NCBI GenBank assembly: GCA_017993715.1
Contig: JAGOME010000005.1
Coordinates: 37,233 to 101,232, forward strand
DNA: 64,000 nucleotides
Origin: Phycicoccus sp.
GTDB lineage: Bacteria > Actinomycetota > Actinomycetes > Actinomycetales > Dermatophilaceae
Direction: 5' to 3'
Shown: piece by piece, positions 17,633 through 26,826 of the stretch
Layout of the letters: each line of letters opens with the position of its first letter
Numbering within the stretch: the stretch's first letter is position 1
Made by a program: the position numbers and the translations under genes
Notes under the pieces: model-generated
The model's database searches: none
Told to the model about the DNA's origin: nothing
Seen by the model: the letters and a program-made list of their open reading frames with translations, nothing else

Positions 17633-17682
17633 TGGACGAGGCGCGATATCGGTCGCGGCCTGCGACGAGGAAGGAGGCGCCC

Positions 17683-17982
17683 ATGGTGCTGTTGCGCGCC
17701 GAACTCGGCGAGGTACTGCGCGATCTCCGGATGGAGCAAGGGCGCACTCTGCGCGAGATCTCGCGGGCATCATCGGTCTCCCTCGGCTACCTCAGCGAGA
17801 TCGAACGCGGCGCTAAAGAAGCCTCGTCTGAGTTGCTCACGGCGATCTGCGTGGGCCTGGACGTGCCGCTCTCTGTCGTGTTGTCGGAGGTGGCAAGCCG
17901 GGTGGCGCAGACGGAGGCCTTGACGGCCCCGGTGGCCTTGCGGCTCCCCATGGCCCCCGACGTGTCGGCGTCTGCCGCCTGA
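17683..17982 (+). CDS. clgR: ClgR-type helix-turn-helix regulator
   Basis: A 99-aa XRE-family regulator matching ClgR, the actinobacterial activator of clp protease and stress genes. ATG 17683 follows an AAGGAGG ribosome-binding sequence (17671-17677) at proper distance. The helix-turn-helix fills residues 7-62 ([20 protein letters not shown], then [13 protein letters not shown] and [13 protein letters not shown]). The position after rimO-pgsA is the conserved one for clgR. The frame is open upstream, but that part is out of the family and was left out. Confidence 0.9.
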   Translation: MVLLRAELGEVLRDLRMEQGRTLREISRASSVSLGYLSEIERGAKEASSELLTAICVGLDVPLSVVLSEVASRVAQTEALTAPVALRLPMAPDVSASAA

Positions 17983-18004
17983 CCTCTGCTCCGCTGCGGG
18001 TCTG

Positions 18005-18859
18005 TCATCGCCGGCGGCCACCGCCGCTGCCCAGCGGGGACTGCGGGCGACGATTGTCGGTGGGTGCCCAGCCGCCCTGGCACGTCGCGCAGCTGAAGAT
18101 GGTCCGTTGTCGGGGTGCCGTCCCGGTGAGGGCTACGCGGATGAGATCACCGCATCGTCGGCAGGGTCGGCCGGAACGGGCGTGCACCCAGGCTGCTTCC
18201 CGAGCCCCGGATCGGCCGCCCACAGTTGGGCTGCTGGGGCTGATGGCATCGGTGAGCAACTGGCGGAGGCGGCTGGTCAGCGCCACCAGTCGATCCGCTG
18301 AGACGTCGCTGGTCCGGGTCCAGGGGAGGAGCCGCTCGAGGAAGAGCGCCTCGCTGGCCCAGTAGGTGCCGACTCCGGCCAGCACGCGCTGGTCCAGCAG
18401 CGCGTCGACGACGAACCCGTCGAATGCCGTAAGCCGTCGCCCCGTCTCGTCGTGGTCCCACTGAGGACCCAGGACGTCGGGACCCAAATGGCCCACCAGC
18501 GTGTGCTCCTGCGAGGTCGTGACCAGGTCGAGCCGACCCAGCCGGACCCCGATGGCGGTGCACTGCGCAGTGCCGATTGCCGCGCGCAGGTCGTGGCGTC
18601 GCAGGGCTCGGGCGACCTCGGGCTCGGCGGGGGCGATGGCCCACCTGCCTTCCATGCGCAGATGCGAGTGCAGGGTCCAGCCGTCCGAGAAGCGATGCAG
18701 GAGGTGCTTGCCGACGCTGACCACCCCCACCGTCGTCGACCCGACGAGGCGGTGGGGTGATACCCGTGGCCAGCGGAGGTCGACAAGGGTGATGGGCTGG
18801 TCGGCGAGGGCCGCGTGCAGGCGGGCGGCCGTCCGCCAGACGGTATCGCCCTCAGGCAT
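18005..18859 (-). CDS. nei: Fpg/Nei family DNA glycosylase (endonuclease VIII-like)
   Basis: Bifunctional glycosylase/AP lyase excising oxidised bases. From ATG 18859 the 284-aa product begins MPEGDTVWR, with the catalytic Pro2 and Glu3 of the Nei branch, then the GKHLLHRFSDGWTLHSHLRMEG block and a C-terminal zinc finger (CRRCGD ... FSCATCQ). The ATG lies inside the 3' end of the padR gene, 8 nt before its stop ends, so the two are coupled. An in-frame extension into padR was rejected because Pro2 must be N-terminal. Confidence 0.93.
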   Translation of the reverse strand: MPEGDTVWRTAARLHAALADQPITLVDLRWPRVSPHRLVGSTTVGVVSVGKHLLHRFSDGWTLHSHLRMEGRWAIAPAEPEVARALRRHDLRAAIGTAQCTAIGVRLGRLDLVTTSQEHTLVGHLGPDVLGPQWDHDETGRRLTAFDGFVVDALLDQRVLAGVGTYWASEALFLERLLPWTRTSDVSADRLVALTSRLRQLLTDAISPSSPTVGGRSGAREAAWVHARSGRPCRRCGDLIRVALTGTAPRQRTIFSCATCQGGWAPTDNRRPQSPLGSGGGRRR

Positions 18860-19511
18860 GACCTGACCGCCGGACCCGCGCTGGGGCGACAGGAGCCTCT
18901 GACGGTGCCTCCTGTGTGGGTCGGCCCAGGTTGGGGTCGAGCTCGGAACGGTGCTCTGATCGGTCCAGTTCGTCAAGGCAGGCCAGCGCCCATTGTCGCT
19001 GAGCGGCCACGATCTGCTCTCCGTAGGCCAGGGTCATGGTGCGGTAGCGCTGTGCGGCCGTGTCTGGACGCGGCATCCCGGAGCGTTCTTCGGCATAGCG
19101 CGCCAGCGCTGCCTCCGTCTCGCGCAACACGTCCTGGAGGAGGCGACGATCCGCCCCCTCCGGGAGCTCGGAGCCGAAAAACAGGCGCAGGAGTAGTCCA
19201 TTGCGTGGGGGCGCCGGTCGCCAGGGCTCGGCGAGCAGGGTCCGTAACTGCATCTGCCCGGCCGAGGTGATCGCGTATCGCCTCCGGGAGGTGCCTCCCG
19301 CACGGGAAGGCCGGTCATCGGGAGATGCATCGGCCGGGCGGATCGCCCCGCTCGCCTCGAGTCGGCTCAGGGTGGGATAGATCTGGCCGAAGCTCTCGTG
19401 CCAGAACGCACCCAAGGTCTGAGTGATCGCCGCTCGGACCTCATAGCCCGTCATGGCTCCCGTGCTCAGCGCGCCAAGGACGGCCAACTCAGTCTGCGAT
19501 GTTCTGGCCAT
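18852..19511 (-). CDS. PadR family transcriptional regulator
   Basis: A 219-aa PadR regulator: winged helix at the N-terminus (ELAVLGALSTGAMTGYEVRA, then FGQIYPTLSRLEASG) and a C-terminal coiled dimerisation arm. A perfect inverted repeat lies directly upstream and overlaps its own TATACT -10 box, which ends 6 nt before the ATG, so autorepression is very likely. The divergent membrane-protein gene at 19541 shares the operator and is the probable main target. nei is coupled downstream. Confidence 0.92.
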   Translation of the reverse strand: MARTSQTELAVLGALSTGAMTGYEVRAAITQTLGAFWHESFGQIYPTLSRLEASGAIRPADASPDDRPSRAGGTSRRRYAITSAGQMQLRTLLAEPWRPAPPRNGLLLRLFFGSELPEGADRRLLQDVLRETEAALARYAEERSGMPRPDTAAQRYRTMTLAYGEQIVAAQRQWALACLDELDRSEHRSELDPNLGRPTQEAPSEAPVAPARVRRSGHA

Positions 19512-19517
19512 GCGCTC

Positions 19518-19523
19518 AGTATA
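19518..19523 (-). promoter_or_regulatory. Leaderless -10 box for padR (TATACT)
   Basis: On the minus strand TATACT ends 6 nt before ATG 19511 and overlaps the first arm of the PadR operator. Confidence 0.6.
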
Positions 19524-19536
19524 TCTGTTAGATATA
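19520..19536. promoter_or_regulatory. PadR-type operator
   Basis: TATATCT (19520-19526) and AGATATA (19530-19536) form a perfect 7-bp inverted repeat around GTT. It lies 9 bp from the padR start and 4 bp from the divergent start at 19541. The A+T-rich dyad stands out from the surrounding GC-rich DNA. Confidence 0.75.
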
Positions 19537-19540
19537 TGTC

Positions 19541-19948
19541 ATGGGACATATCCAGGGAGATCGGGTCCGGCTCGTGCTGGCGGCGTCGACGGCCACCATC
19601 GCGGCGTTCCAGATCGGGTTGGCCGCCGGCGCACCTTGGGGTGCGTTGGCTTGGGGTGGAAGCCATCCTGGGACGCTGCCCCCGAGCCTGCGGGCGGCCA
19701 GCGCGGGCGCGGCCCTGACGTGGGGTGCGGTGACCTGGGCTGTGGCCCGGATGGACCTGCCGCCGACGGTGGCGAGTCGCCCGTGGCTCATGAGTCTGTC
19801 GGCGATTGGTGGCATCGGCACGCTGCTCAATCTCATCTCGCCCAGTGGTGCTGAACGGATCTGGGCGCCGGTCAGCCTCGTGGTGGCCCTGTGCGCGTGG
19901 CGCCTGCGCCGGGTCCCCGCGGCGGAAACGGCCGGACCCCGCCCCTGA
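19541..19948 (+). CDS. Small four-helix membrane protein, probably under PadR control
   Basis: A 135-aa protein with four predicted membrane segments and a basic, Pro-rich C-terminus (RLRRVPAAETAGPRP). No family is recognised with confidence. The ATG lies just 4 bp after the PadR operator and has no ribosome-binding sequence, so the transcript is probably leaderless and repressed by PadR. It may be a stress- or ligand-induced membrane protein; that is inference from the arrangement. It converges on lhr. Confidence 0.7.
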   Translation: MGHIQGDRVRLVLAASTATIAAFQIGLAAGAPWGALAWGGSHPGTLPPSLRAASAGAALTWGAVTWAVARMDLPPTVASRPWLMSLSAIGGIGTLLNLISPSGAERIWAPVSLVVALCAWRLRRVPAAETAGPRP

Positions 19949-19985
19949 GCCTTGCCCTCACGATGCGGACTGCCGATGCAGCGGG

Positions 19986-22900
19986 TCAGCGGCGCAGTCG
20001 CAGCCCTCGCGGGGTGAGGTGGAAACCTGCCTCGGCGAGTGCTAGGGCCACGGGGTGGTCGCTGCCAAGGACCGGGATGCCGTCCGCCTTTTCCACGGTG
20101 AGTCTGCCGAGCGTGCCGTCCCGGACCGTGGTGGCCAGGGCCACCGAGGCTGGTCGCAGGACGGAGGGCTCCGTGCTGAACGAGAGCATCGTGCGTCCGC
20201 CGCGCTCCACGTACAGGGCGAGGGCGCCGTCGACCAGGACGACGAGCGAACCGGCCTTGCGGCCCGGCTGGTGCTTGGACTCGCCCGTGACCCGGGCCGG
20301 CCATGGCAGAGCGGCCCCGTAGGGATTGGCCGGGTCACACGCCGCCAGGACTTGGGCTCGGTCCTGGTCGGGGCGGGTGGCTCTGAGGCGGTCCACGGCG
20401 CCGGTCGTGCCGAACTGTGCCGCACCCAACCCCTCGACGAAGTAGCCGCGGCGGACCCTCCCGGACTCCTCCGCGGTGGCCAGCACGCGATAGACCGCAG
20501 CGAATCCGCCGACGACCTCCTCGGCCTGGACCGCGCCACGCGTCACGATGCCGTAGCGGTCGAGCAGGACCTCGGTCGTGGCCAGAGTCCGTGTCGTGGG
20601 GTCAGTGTCGACCCACGGCAGGACCGACCAGCGACCGATGGCGGTCGGCGGCCCCGTCCGAGCGGGGAACGCGGGTCGCGTTGAGGCGCTGCCCAGGCCT
20701 CGCAGCGGGCTGCGCCGGGAGGCATACCGGCTTGCGGCCGGCCCGGGTCGACTCCGGCGATGGGCGGTGCGGCCCCCGCCCAACAAGGCCCGGACCGGGG
20801 CAAAAGTGTCACCGGTGATCTGCCCCGACCAGACCAGGTCCCAGAGGGCAGCAAGCACGTCGGGATCGTCGCAGGACCCGACCCGCTCGGCGATGGATCG
20901 AAAGAACCAGGACCCTCCTGCGCCGAGCGCGGCGAGCACCTCCGTCGCCAGGTCGGACAGCGGCGTGGTCGACGGTGGCGCCATGGTCAGGTGTGCGGTA
21001 TCCGCCAGGTGCAGGCTGATCCAGCCGTCGTCCCCGGGCAGGGAGCCGTGGCCGCGCCAGAGGATCTCGCCGGTGCTCATCGCCTCGTCGAGCAGCGCGG
21101 GCGCATAGTCGCCAACTCGGGCCGGCAGGATGAGCGACTCCAGGGCACTGGCGGGCAGGACCACGCCAGAGAGCTGCTCGATGGCCCGGGTCAGGCCGGC
21201 GGGGCCACGGTGCGCGCCGCCGATGCCTTGCCAGCCCAGCGTGAACCGGGCCAGATCGGCGGGGGTGACCGGCTCGACCTCGGCCCGCAGCGCGGCCAGC
21301 GACCGCCGCCGCAGCAACCGCAGAACCTGGACATCGCAGAACTCGCGGCCCCCAGTGGGGACCGGGAGGAACTCGCCTTCGGCCACTCGCCCAGCGGTGA
21401 CGAGCCGGGCCAGGCCCGCGGTGACGACGGCGATTCCGAGGCCGTAGTGGGCGGCCACATCGGCGGCGTGAAAGGCTGTGTGGGTCCGGGCGTATCGCGA
21501 CAGCAGGTCACCCAGGGGGTCCGGCACCGGGTCGAGGAACGTGTACGGCACACCGGGCGGCAGAGCGGTCCCCAGGGCATCGCGCAGTCGGCCGGCATCC
21601 TCGATGGCGGCCCATCGGTCCTCGTCGGCCATCCGCACAGCGATCGCCTGACGGCTGCCCCGCAGGGACTCGAGCCAGTCGGTGACCTGGTCCGAGGAAA
21701 CCTCCGGGCGGGTGCGTGCGCGAAGGGCGGTGAGCGACAACGGTCCAAGGGTGCGCAGCAGATCGGCGACATCATCGGCGTCGCGTGCCGCCCGCTCGCT
21801 GGTGAGGCGTTGCAGCTCGGCCTCGGTGCGGCTGATCGCGTCGGCGTCGAGGAGATCGCGCAGGGCCAGACCCTCGGATCCCCCGAGGAGCTCGGCCAAG
21901 AGATCGGGATCAAGGGCGAGGGCGGCGGCGCGGCGCTCCGCCAGCGGTGTGTCGCCCTCGTAGAGGAACTGGGCGACGTAGCCAAACAGCAGAGATCGGG
22001 CGAAGGGGGACGGCTGCGCGGTCTCGACGTCGACCACGGTGATCGTGCGGGCGGCCAGATCGCGCATGATGCTCGCCAGCGCCGGCACGTCGAAGACGTC
22101 CTGGATGCACTCGCGCACGGCCTCGAGCGTGATGGGGAACGACGGATACTCGCTGGCGACCTCGAGCAGCTGAGCGGCGCGCTGGCGTTGCTGCCACAGG
22201 GGTTGGCGGCGATCGGGACGGCGCCGGGGGAGGAGCAGGGCGCGGGCCGCGCACTCTCGGAATCGCGCCGCGAACAAGGCGGATCCACCGATCTCCGCGG
22301 TGACGATCCCGGGCACCTCATCGGCGTCGAGGGTGACCAGATCCAGGATCTCGGCACCGATGGATTGGTGCCCGGCGCGTGCCGTGCCACCATCGTCAGC
22401 AGCGCCGAGAAACTCATCGAGCTCGATGTCGGGAAGCCGCAAGACGATCCCGTCGTCGCCGTGCATGGCCTGCACGTCGACCCCGAATCGCTCCCGCATG
22501 CGTGCACTGACGGCCAGGGCCCAGGGCGCGTGGACCTGAGCACCGAAGGGGGAGTGGATCGCCACGCGCCAATCCCCGAGCTCGTCGCGGAAACGCTCGA
22601 CAACAATGGTGCGGTCGTCGGGGAGATGTCCGGTGGCGTCGCGTTGTTCGCGCAGATAGGTCAGCAGGTTGTCGGCGGCCCAGGCATCGAGCCCGGCGGC
22701 CTGGACCCGCGCCAAGGCTGGCTCCGCAGCCAGCCCACCGACCTCGCGGACGAACGCCCCCACGGCTCGGCCCAGCTCGACAGGCCGCCCGATCGTGTCG
22801 CCCTTCCAGAACGGCAGCCTGCCCGGGAGCCCCGGCGCTGGAGTGACGAGCACCCGGTCGTGGGTGATGTCCTCGATCCGCCAGGTGCTGGTCCCAAGAG

Positions 22901-24731
22901 TGAACAGGTCACCGACGCGCGACTCGTAGACCATCTCCTCGTCGAGCTCACCGACACGCCGGCCCGGACCCTGCGCCCCCGCAAGGAAGACGGCGAACAA
23001 CCCGCGATCGGGAATGGTGCCCCCCGAGGTCACCGCCAGGTGCTGGGCGCCCCTGCGGCCGCTGAGCACCCCTGTCAGCCGATCCCAGGTGATCCGTGCC
23101 CGTAACTCGGCGAACTCCTCGCTGGGGTATCGACCAGCGAGCATGTCCAGGACGGAGTCCAAAACGGTGGGGGACAACGTCGCCCAACTCGCGGTCCGGC
23201 GGGCCAGGGCCAGGACGTCCTCGACAGTCCAGTCGTCCATGGCGCACATGGCGACAATCTGTTGGGCGAGAACGTCGAGTGGATTGCTCGGGACATGCAG
23301 CGCCTCGATCTGCCCGCCCACCATCCGCTCGACGACGACGGCGGTCTGGACCAAGTCCCCCCGGAACTTGGGGAAGAGGACGCCGCGGCTGACGGCCCCG
23401 ACTTGGTGACCGGCACGCCCGACACGCTGCAGGCCGCTGGCGACCGAGGGCGGCGACTCGACCTGGACGACCAGGTCGATGGCGCCCATGTCGATGCCCA
23501 GCTCCAGGCTGCTCGTGGCGACGACTGCCGGTAAGCGGCCAGCCTTGAGGTCCTCCTCGATCTGGGCGCGCTGCTCCTTGCTGACCGAGCCGTGGTGGGC
23601 CCGCGCGATGAGGGGAGCGGCACCGTAGGCCGTCCCCGACTGGGCCATGACCTGGGCCGGGGGAGCGGAGGCGGCGTGGCGTTGGCGGGCCGGAATCGAC
23701 GACCCGGCATTCGCCGTCGTGTCCGAATGCCGCGCGCCGACCAGGGGCGCACCTGGATCCGCGTCGAGGCGCTCCTCCCACACCTCGTTGAGGCGGTTGG
23801 TGAGGCGCTCGGCGAGCCGACGACTGTTGGCGAACACGAGCGTCGAGGTATGAGCGGCCACCAAGTCGACGATCCGCTCCTCGACGTGGGGCCAGATCGA
23901 CGTGTGGGGCTCCGCCCCGGTGGCGGACAATTCGCCGGGGCCTTGGCCGAGGTCGGCGAGATCCGGGACAGGGACGACGACCTGGAGATCCCACTGCTTG
24001 GTCGAGGGCGGCTGGACGATCTCGACCGGTCGACCCCCGGCGAGATAGCGCGCCACTTCGTCGACCGGCCGGACGGTGGCGGACAGGCCGATCCGCTGCG
24101 CAGGCTGGTCCAGGATCGCATCGAGCCGCTCGAGGCTGAGTGCGAGGTGGGCCCCCCGTTTGGTGCCGGCCAGGGCATGGATCTCGTCGATGATGACCGT
24201 CTCGACTCCGGCGAGAGCCTCTCGGGCCTGACTGGTGAGCAGCAGGAAGAGCGACTCCGGGGTCGTGATCAGGACATCGCTCGGACGCCGTGCGAACAGC
24301 CGCCTCTCGTCAGCGGGTGTGTCGCCCGACCGGACCGCCACGGTGATCTCGGGCTCGGGGAGCCCGAGGCGGCTCGCGGCGTGCCGAATGCCGATGAGCG
24401 GGCTGCGCAGGTTGCGCTCGACGTCGACGGCCAGCGCCTTCATCGGTGAGACGTAAAGGACCCGGCAGCGCCGCAGCCGCTCATGCGGGACGGGGGCGGC
24501 GCCGATCCGGTCCAGGGCCCACAGGAACGCGCTCAGGGTCTTGCCGGACCCCGTCGGAGCGACGACCAGAGCGTGCTGACCGCTGCTGATGGCCGTCCAG
24601 GCACCCTCCTGAGCCAGGGTGGGCGCGCTGAAACTGCCCCGGAACCAGGCTTGGGTCGCGGGGGAGAACCGGTCCAGCACCGGGATCGGCGACTGGTCCG
24701 GTGAGTCCGGGGCGCTGGGTGGATCGGTCAT
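19986..24731 (-). CDS. lhr: Lhr-type ATP-dependent helicase
   Basis: Large 3'-to-5' helicase of the Lhr family, implicated in DNA repair. The 1581-aa product has Walker A PTGSGKT at 59-65, a DEIH box near residue 180, SATV, a second RecA domain with the QRVGRAGHQ motif, a winged helix and beta-barrel, and the long Lhr C-terminal domain. A low-complexity insert rich in Ala/Gly/Ser sits between the two motor lobes (around residues 335-370). Length is close to mycobacterial Lhr (about 1500 aa). Long open frames on the opposite strand are shadows. Confidence 0.96.
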   Translation of the reverse strand: MTDPPSAPDSPDQSPIPVLDRFSPATQAWFRGSFSAPTLAQEGAWTAISSGQHALVVAPTGSGKTLSAFLWALDRIGAAPVPHERLRRCRVLYVSPMKALAVDVERNLRSPLIGIRHAASRLGLPEPEITVAVRSGDTPADERRLFARRPSDVLITTPESLFLLLTSQAREALAGVETVIIDEIHALAGTKRGAHLALSLERLDAILDQPAQRIGLSATVRPVDEVARYLAGGRPVEIVQPPSTKQWDLQVVVPVPDLADLGQGPGELSATGAEPHTSIWPHVEERIVDLVAAHTSTLVFANSRRLAERLTNRLNEVWEERLDADPGAPLVGARHSDTTANAGSSIPARQRHAASAPPAQVMAQSGTAYGAAPLIARAHHGSVSKEQRAQIEEDLKAGRLPAVVATSSLELGIDMGAIDLVVQVESPPSVASGLQRVGRAGHQVGAVSRGVLFPKFRGDLVQTAVVVERMVGGQIEALHVPSNPLDVLAQQIVAMCAMDDWTVEDVLALARRTASWATLSPTVLDSVLDMLAGRYPSEEFAELRARITWDRLTGVLSGRRGAQHLAVTSGGTIPDRGLFAVFLAGAQGPGRRVGELDEEMVYESRVGDLFTLGTSTWRIEDITHDRVLVTPAPGLPGRLPFWKGDTIGRPVELGRAVGAFVREVGGLAAEPALARVQAAGLDAWAADNLLTYLREQRDATGHLPDDRTIVVERFRDELGDWRVAIHSPFGAQVHAPWALAVSARMRERFGVDVQAMHGDDGIVLRLPDIELDEFLGAADDGGTARAGHQSIGAEILDLVTLDADEVPGIVTAEIGGSALFAARFRECAARALLLPRRRPDRRQPLWQQRQRAAQLLEVASEYPSFPITLEAVRECIQDVFDVPALASIMRDLAARTITVVDVETAQPSPFARSLLFGYVAQFLYEGDTPLAERRAAALALDPDLLAELLGGSEGLALRDLLDADAISRTEAELQRLTSERAARDADDVADLLRTLGPLSLTALRARTRPEVSSDQVTDWLESLRGSRQAIAVRMADEDRWAAIEDAGRLRDALGTALPPGVPYTFLDPVPDPLGDLLSRYARTHTAFHAADVAAHYGLGIAVVTAGLARLVTAGRVAEGEFLPVPTGGREFCDVQVLRLLRRRSLAALRAEVEPVTPADLARFTLGWQGIGGAHRGPAGLTRAIEQLSGVVLPASALESLILPARVGDYAPALLDEAMSTGEILWRGHGSLPGDDGWISLHLADTAHLTMAPPSTTPLSDLATEVLAALGAGGSWFFRSIAERVGSCDDPDVLAALWDLVWSGQITGDTFAPVRALLGGGRTAHRRSRPGPAASRYASRRSPLRGLGSASTRPAFPARTGPPTAIGRWSVLPWVDTDPTTRTLATTEVLLDRYGIVTRGAVQAEEVVGGFAAVYRVLATAEESGRVRRGYFVEGLGAAQFGTTGAVDRLRATRPDQDRAQVLAACDPANPYGAALPWPARVTGESKHQPGRKAGSLVVLVDGALALYVERGGRTMLSFSTEPSVLRPASVALATTVRDGTLGRLTVEKADGIPVLGSDHPVALALAEAGFHLTPRGLRLRR

Positions 24732-24786
24732 CGCGGTGACAGCCTCTCACCCGCCACTGACACCGCGGGCTGCCAAGATCAGGGGT

Positions 24787-25131
24787 ATGCCCGCGACCCG
24801 CCAGCTGCTCGAGGCTGAGCGTGCGCAAGCGCGCCGGCTCCTGGCCTCTCTCACCGGGGACTTTGATGCGATCGTCGAAGCCTCGCGCGGCTCGAACGCC
24901 GACGACGAGCACGACCCCGAGGGCGCCACGATCGCCTACGAGAGGGCGCAGGTGTCAGCCCTGGTGCGCCAGGTGCAGGCACATGTGTTCGAGGTCGAGG
25001 CGGCCCTAGCGCGGCTGGCGCAGGGCCGGTATGGCACGTGTGAGCGGTGCGGCACGACGATCTCCTCGGGGCGGCTCGAGGCCAGACCCACGGCCCGCAC
25101 CTGTATCGCGTGTGCGTCTCTGAGTCAGTGA
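24787..25131 (+). CDS. DksA/TraR-type C4 zinc finger protein
   Basis: A 114-aa protein with an N-terminal coiled coil, a conserved DEHDPEGAT segment and a C-terminal four-cysteine zinc finger (CERCG ... CIAC) typical of the DksA/TraR family. DksA binds RNA polymerase in the secondary channel; actinobacterial members are poorly understood. ATG 24787 was chosen because upstream in-frame codons lie in the lhr promoter region on the other strand. It is divergent from lhr across 55 bp. Confidence 0.87.
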   Translation: MPATRQLLEAERAQARRLLASLTGDFDAIVEASRGSNADDEHDPEGATIAYERAQVSALVRQVQAHVFEVEAALARLAQGRYGTCERCGTTISSGRLEARPTARTCIACASLSQ

Positions 25132-25256
25132 GTCATCGCCGGGGTCAGCGCCTACAGTGCTCGCGTGACCTGCGACCCGCCCGAGCCACCCATCGCCGCT
25201 GTCCCCCCGGCGCAGGCCGACGACGCACGGGGCGCCTCGAGTCCGGAGGTGGCCCG

Positions 25257-25484
25257 GTGCGCCTGAGTCGATTCTGGGATCTCATGGATGAGGAGTTCGG
25301 CGAGGGATACTCACGATCGCTGGCTGGACGCCACGTCCTGGGGAGCCTCGGCGGGCGCACCGCGTTGCAGGCGCTTGACGACAACGTCGCCCCCCGGGAG
25401 GTCTGGCTCGCCCTGTGCGACGACATGGACGTCCCCGAAGAGCGCCGATTCGGCAAGGACGTCCGGGGCTCCAGCCGTGGGTGA
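25257..25484 (+). CDS. DUF3046 family protein
   Basis: A 75-aa acidic protein matching DUF3046, a small actinobacterial family usually found beside recA: MRLSRFWDLMDEEFG start, GRTALQALDDNV and the W-LCDDMDVPEERR end. GTG 25257 has a GGAGGTG ribosome-binding sequence 7 nt upstream. No function is known. Here an ABC transporter operon separates it from recA. Its last 8 nt overlap the next gene. Confidence 0.85.
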   Translation: MRLSRFWDLMDEEFGEGYSRSLAGRHVLGSLGGRTALQALDDNVAPREVWLALCDDMDVPEERRFGKDVRGSSRG

Positions 25485-25788
25485 CTGGGGCACCTGGGAG
25501 TTCGACGCGCCCTTGTGGCGCTGGGAGGTCGTCAAGGACGGATCGTGGCACTTCGTCACCGTGCCACCGGAGATCAGCGACGAGATCGACGAGATGGTGG
25601 GTGGGCGCAAGGGTGGCTTTGGTTCCGTGCGTGTCGAAGTGCGGTGTGGCGCAACGACCTGGCGAACATCCGTCTTCCCGAGCACGGCGCAGGAGGCCTT
25701 CGTCCTGCCGGTCAAGCTCGCCGTGCGCAAGGCAGAGGGCCTCTCAGCGGGCGCGGCGGCCACCTTCGTTGTCACGGTGCTGTCGTAG
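25477..25788 (+). CDS. DUF1905 domain protein
   Basis: A 103-aa protein that is almost entirely one DUF1905 domain: GSWHFVTVPPEISDEID, GGFGSVRVEV, TTWRTSVFPS and FVLPVKLAVRKAEGL. The family folds as a small beta-barrel and has no firmly known function. GTG 25477 overlaps the 3' end of the DUF3046 gene by 8 nt, suggesting coupling. A weak CCCCG-AAAA-CGGGG hairpin (25804-25817) lies just after the stop and may be a terminator. Confidence 0.8.
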   Translation: MGDWGTWEFDAPLWRWEVVKDGSWHFVTVPPEISDEIDEMVGGRKGGFGSVRVEVRCGATTWRTSVFPSTAQEAFVLPVKLAVRKAEGLSAGAAATFVVTVLS

Positions 25789-25840
25789 GCACGCGACGGC
25801 ATTCCCCGAAAACGGGGTGAGGCGTGTCAGGGTCGTTCGG

Positions 25841-25846
25841 TAACGT
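25841..25846 (+). promoter_or_regulatory. Leaderless -10 box for the ABC operon (TAACGT)
   Basis: TAACGT ends 8 nt before ATG 25855. A GAAGG precedes the ATG too closely to be an ideal ribosome-binding site. Confidence 0.35.
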
Positions 25847-25854
25847 CACGAAGG

Positions 25855-26826
25855 ATGGTGACTCAAGCGATGGTGAGCAATCAGGGGGGGCGCGGCGCCG
25901 AGGCCGACGTCCTGATTCGGGCGCGCGGGCTGACCAAGTCGTTCGGTGCCTTTACCGCCGTGGACGGCATCGATGTGGATGTGCAGCGCGGCGAGGCGTT
26001 CGGCTTCCTTGGGCCCAACGGGGCGGGCAAGTCCTCCACGATGAGGATGATCGGCTGTGTCTCGCCGGTGTCGTCGGGTGAGCTGCGCATCTTCGGGTCC
26101 GATCCCGCCACCAGTGGGTCGGCAATTCGAGCCCGGCTCGGCGTCTGCCCGCAGGACGACATGCTGGATGAGGATCTCTCGGTCGAGGAGAACCTGTGGG
26201 TCTACGGGCGGTTCTTCGGACTGTCGCGCCGCGAGGTCCGCGCTCGGGCCGACGAGCTGCTCGAGTTCGCCCAGCTGACCGAGCGCCGACGGGACCGTGT
26301 CGAGCCCCTGTCCGGCGGCATGAAACGCCGGCTGACGATCGCCCGGGCGCTGGTGAACAATCCCGAGGTGCTGCTCCTCGACGAGCCGACGACCGGACTG
26401 GACCCCCAGGCCCGACACATCCTCTGGGACCGGCTCTACCGCCTCAAGCGCGAGGGGGTCACCCTCGTGATCACGACCCACTACATGGACGAGGCCGAGC
26501 AGCTGTGTGACCGCCTCGTCGTGATGGATCGCGGGCGGATCGTCGCGCACGGCAGCCCGGCAGCCCTGATCGCTGAGCACGCGACGCGGGAAGTCGTGGA
26601 GTTGCGGTTCGCCGTCGACGAGCAGCAGCGACACGTCGAGACGATCACGGCCCTTGCCGAGCGCGTCGAGGTGCTGCCGGACCGGTTGCTGCTCTACACC
26701 CAGTCCGGGGATGACGCGCTCGCGGCGGTGCATGATCGTGGGGTCCGGCCACTGGCCGCGCTGGTGCGGCGAGCCACGCTCGAGGACGTCTTCCTCCACC
26801 TGACCGGCCGGACGCTGGTCGACTGA
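25855..26826 (+). CDS. DrrA-type ABC transporter ATP-binding protein
   Basis: A 323-aa ATPase of the DrrA/NodI family that powers two separate permease proteins. Walker A GPNGAGKS is at residues 53-60, the signature is LSGGMKRRL, Walker B is LLLDEPTTGLDP and the switch His is in TTHYMDEAE. The C-terminal extension is typical of drug or lipid exporters. The stop overlaps the next start (TGATG). Substrate unknown; multidrug, lipid or polyketide export is usual for the family. Confidence 0.93.
   Translation: MVTQAMVSNQGGRGAEADVLIRARGLTKSFGAFTAVDGIDVDVQRGEAFGFLGPNGAGKSSTMRMIGCVSPVSSGELRIFGSDPATSGSAIRARLGVCPQDDMLDEDLSVEENLWVYGRFFGLSRREVRARADELLEFAQLTERRRDRVEPLSGGMKRRLTIARALVNNPEVLLLDEPTTGLDPQARHILWDRLYRLKREGVTLVITTHYMDEAEQLCDRLVVMDRGRIVAHGSPAALIAEHATREVVELRFAVDEQQRHVETITALAERVEVLPDRLLLYTQSGDDALAAVHDRGVRPLAALVRRATLEDVFLHLTGRTLVD

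Noticed and set aside
17653..17665. ClgR autoregulatory operator
   Set aside because: The dyad has the right arm spacing (CGC-N5-GCG) but its centre does not fit the published ClgR consensus, so it is only mentioned under the promoter.
20760..23105. Long open frame (781 aa) antisense to lhr
   Set aside because: It is a high-GC shadow of the Lhr coding strand with no recognisable domain and Gly/Arg/Asp-biased composition.
23705..23732. Hairpin inside lhr (CGGCATTCG and CGAATGCCG, 10-nt loop)
   Set aside because: It is formed by two chance-adjacent, oppositely oriented copies of the octamer within coding sequence; no terminator or operator role is implied.
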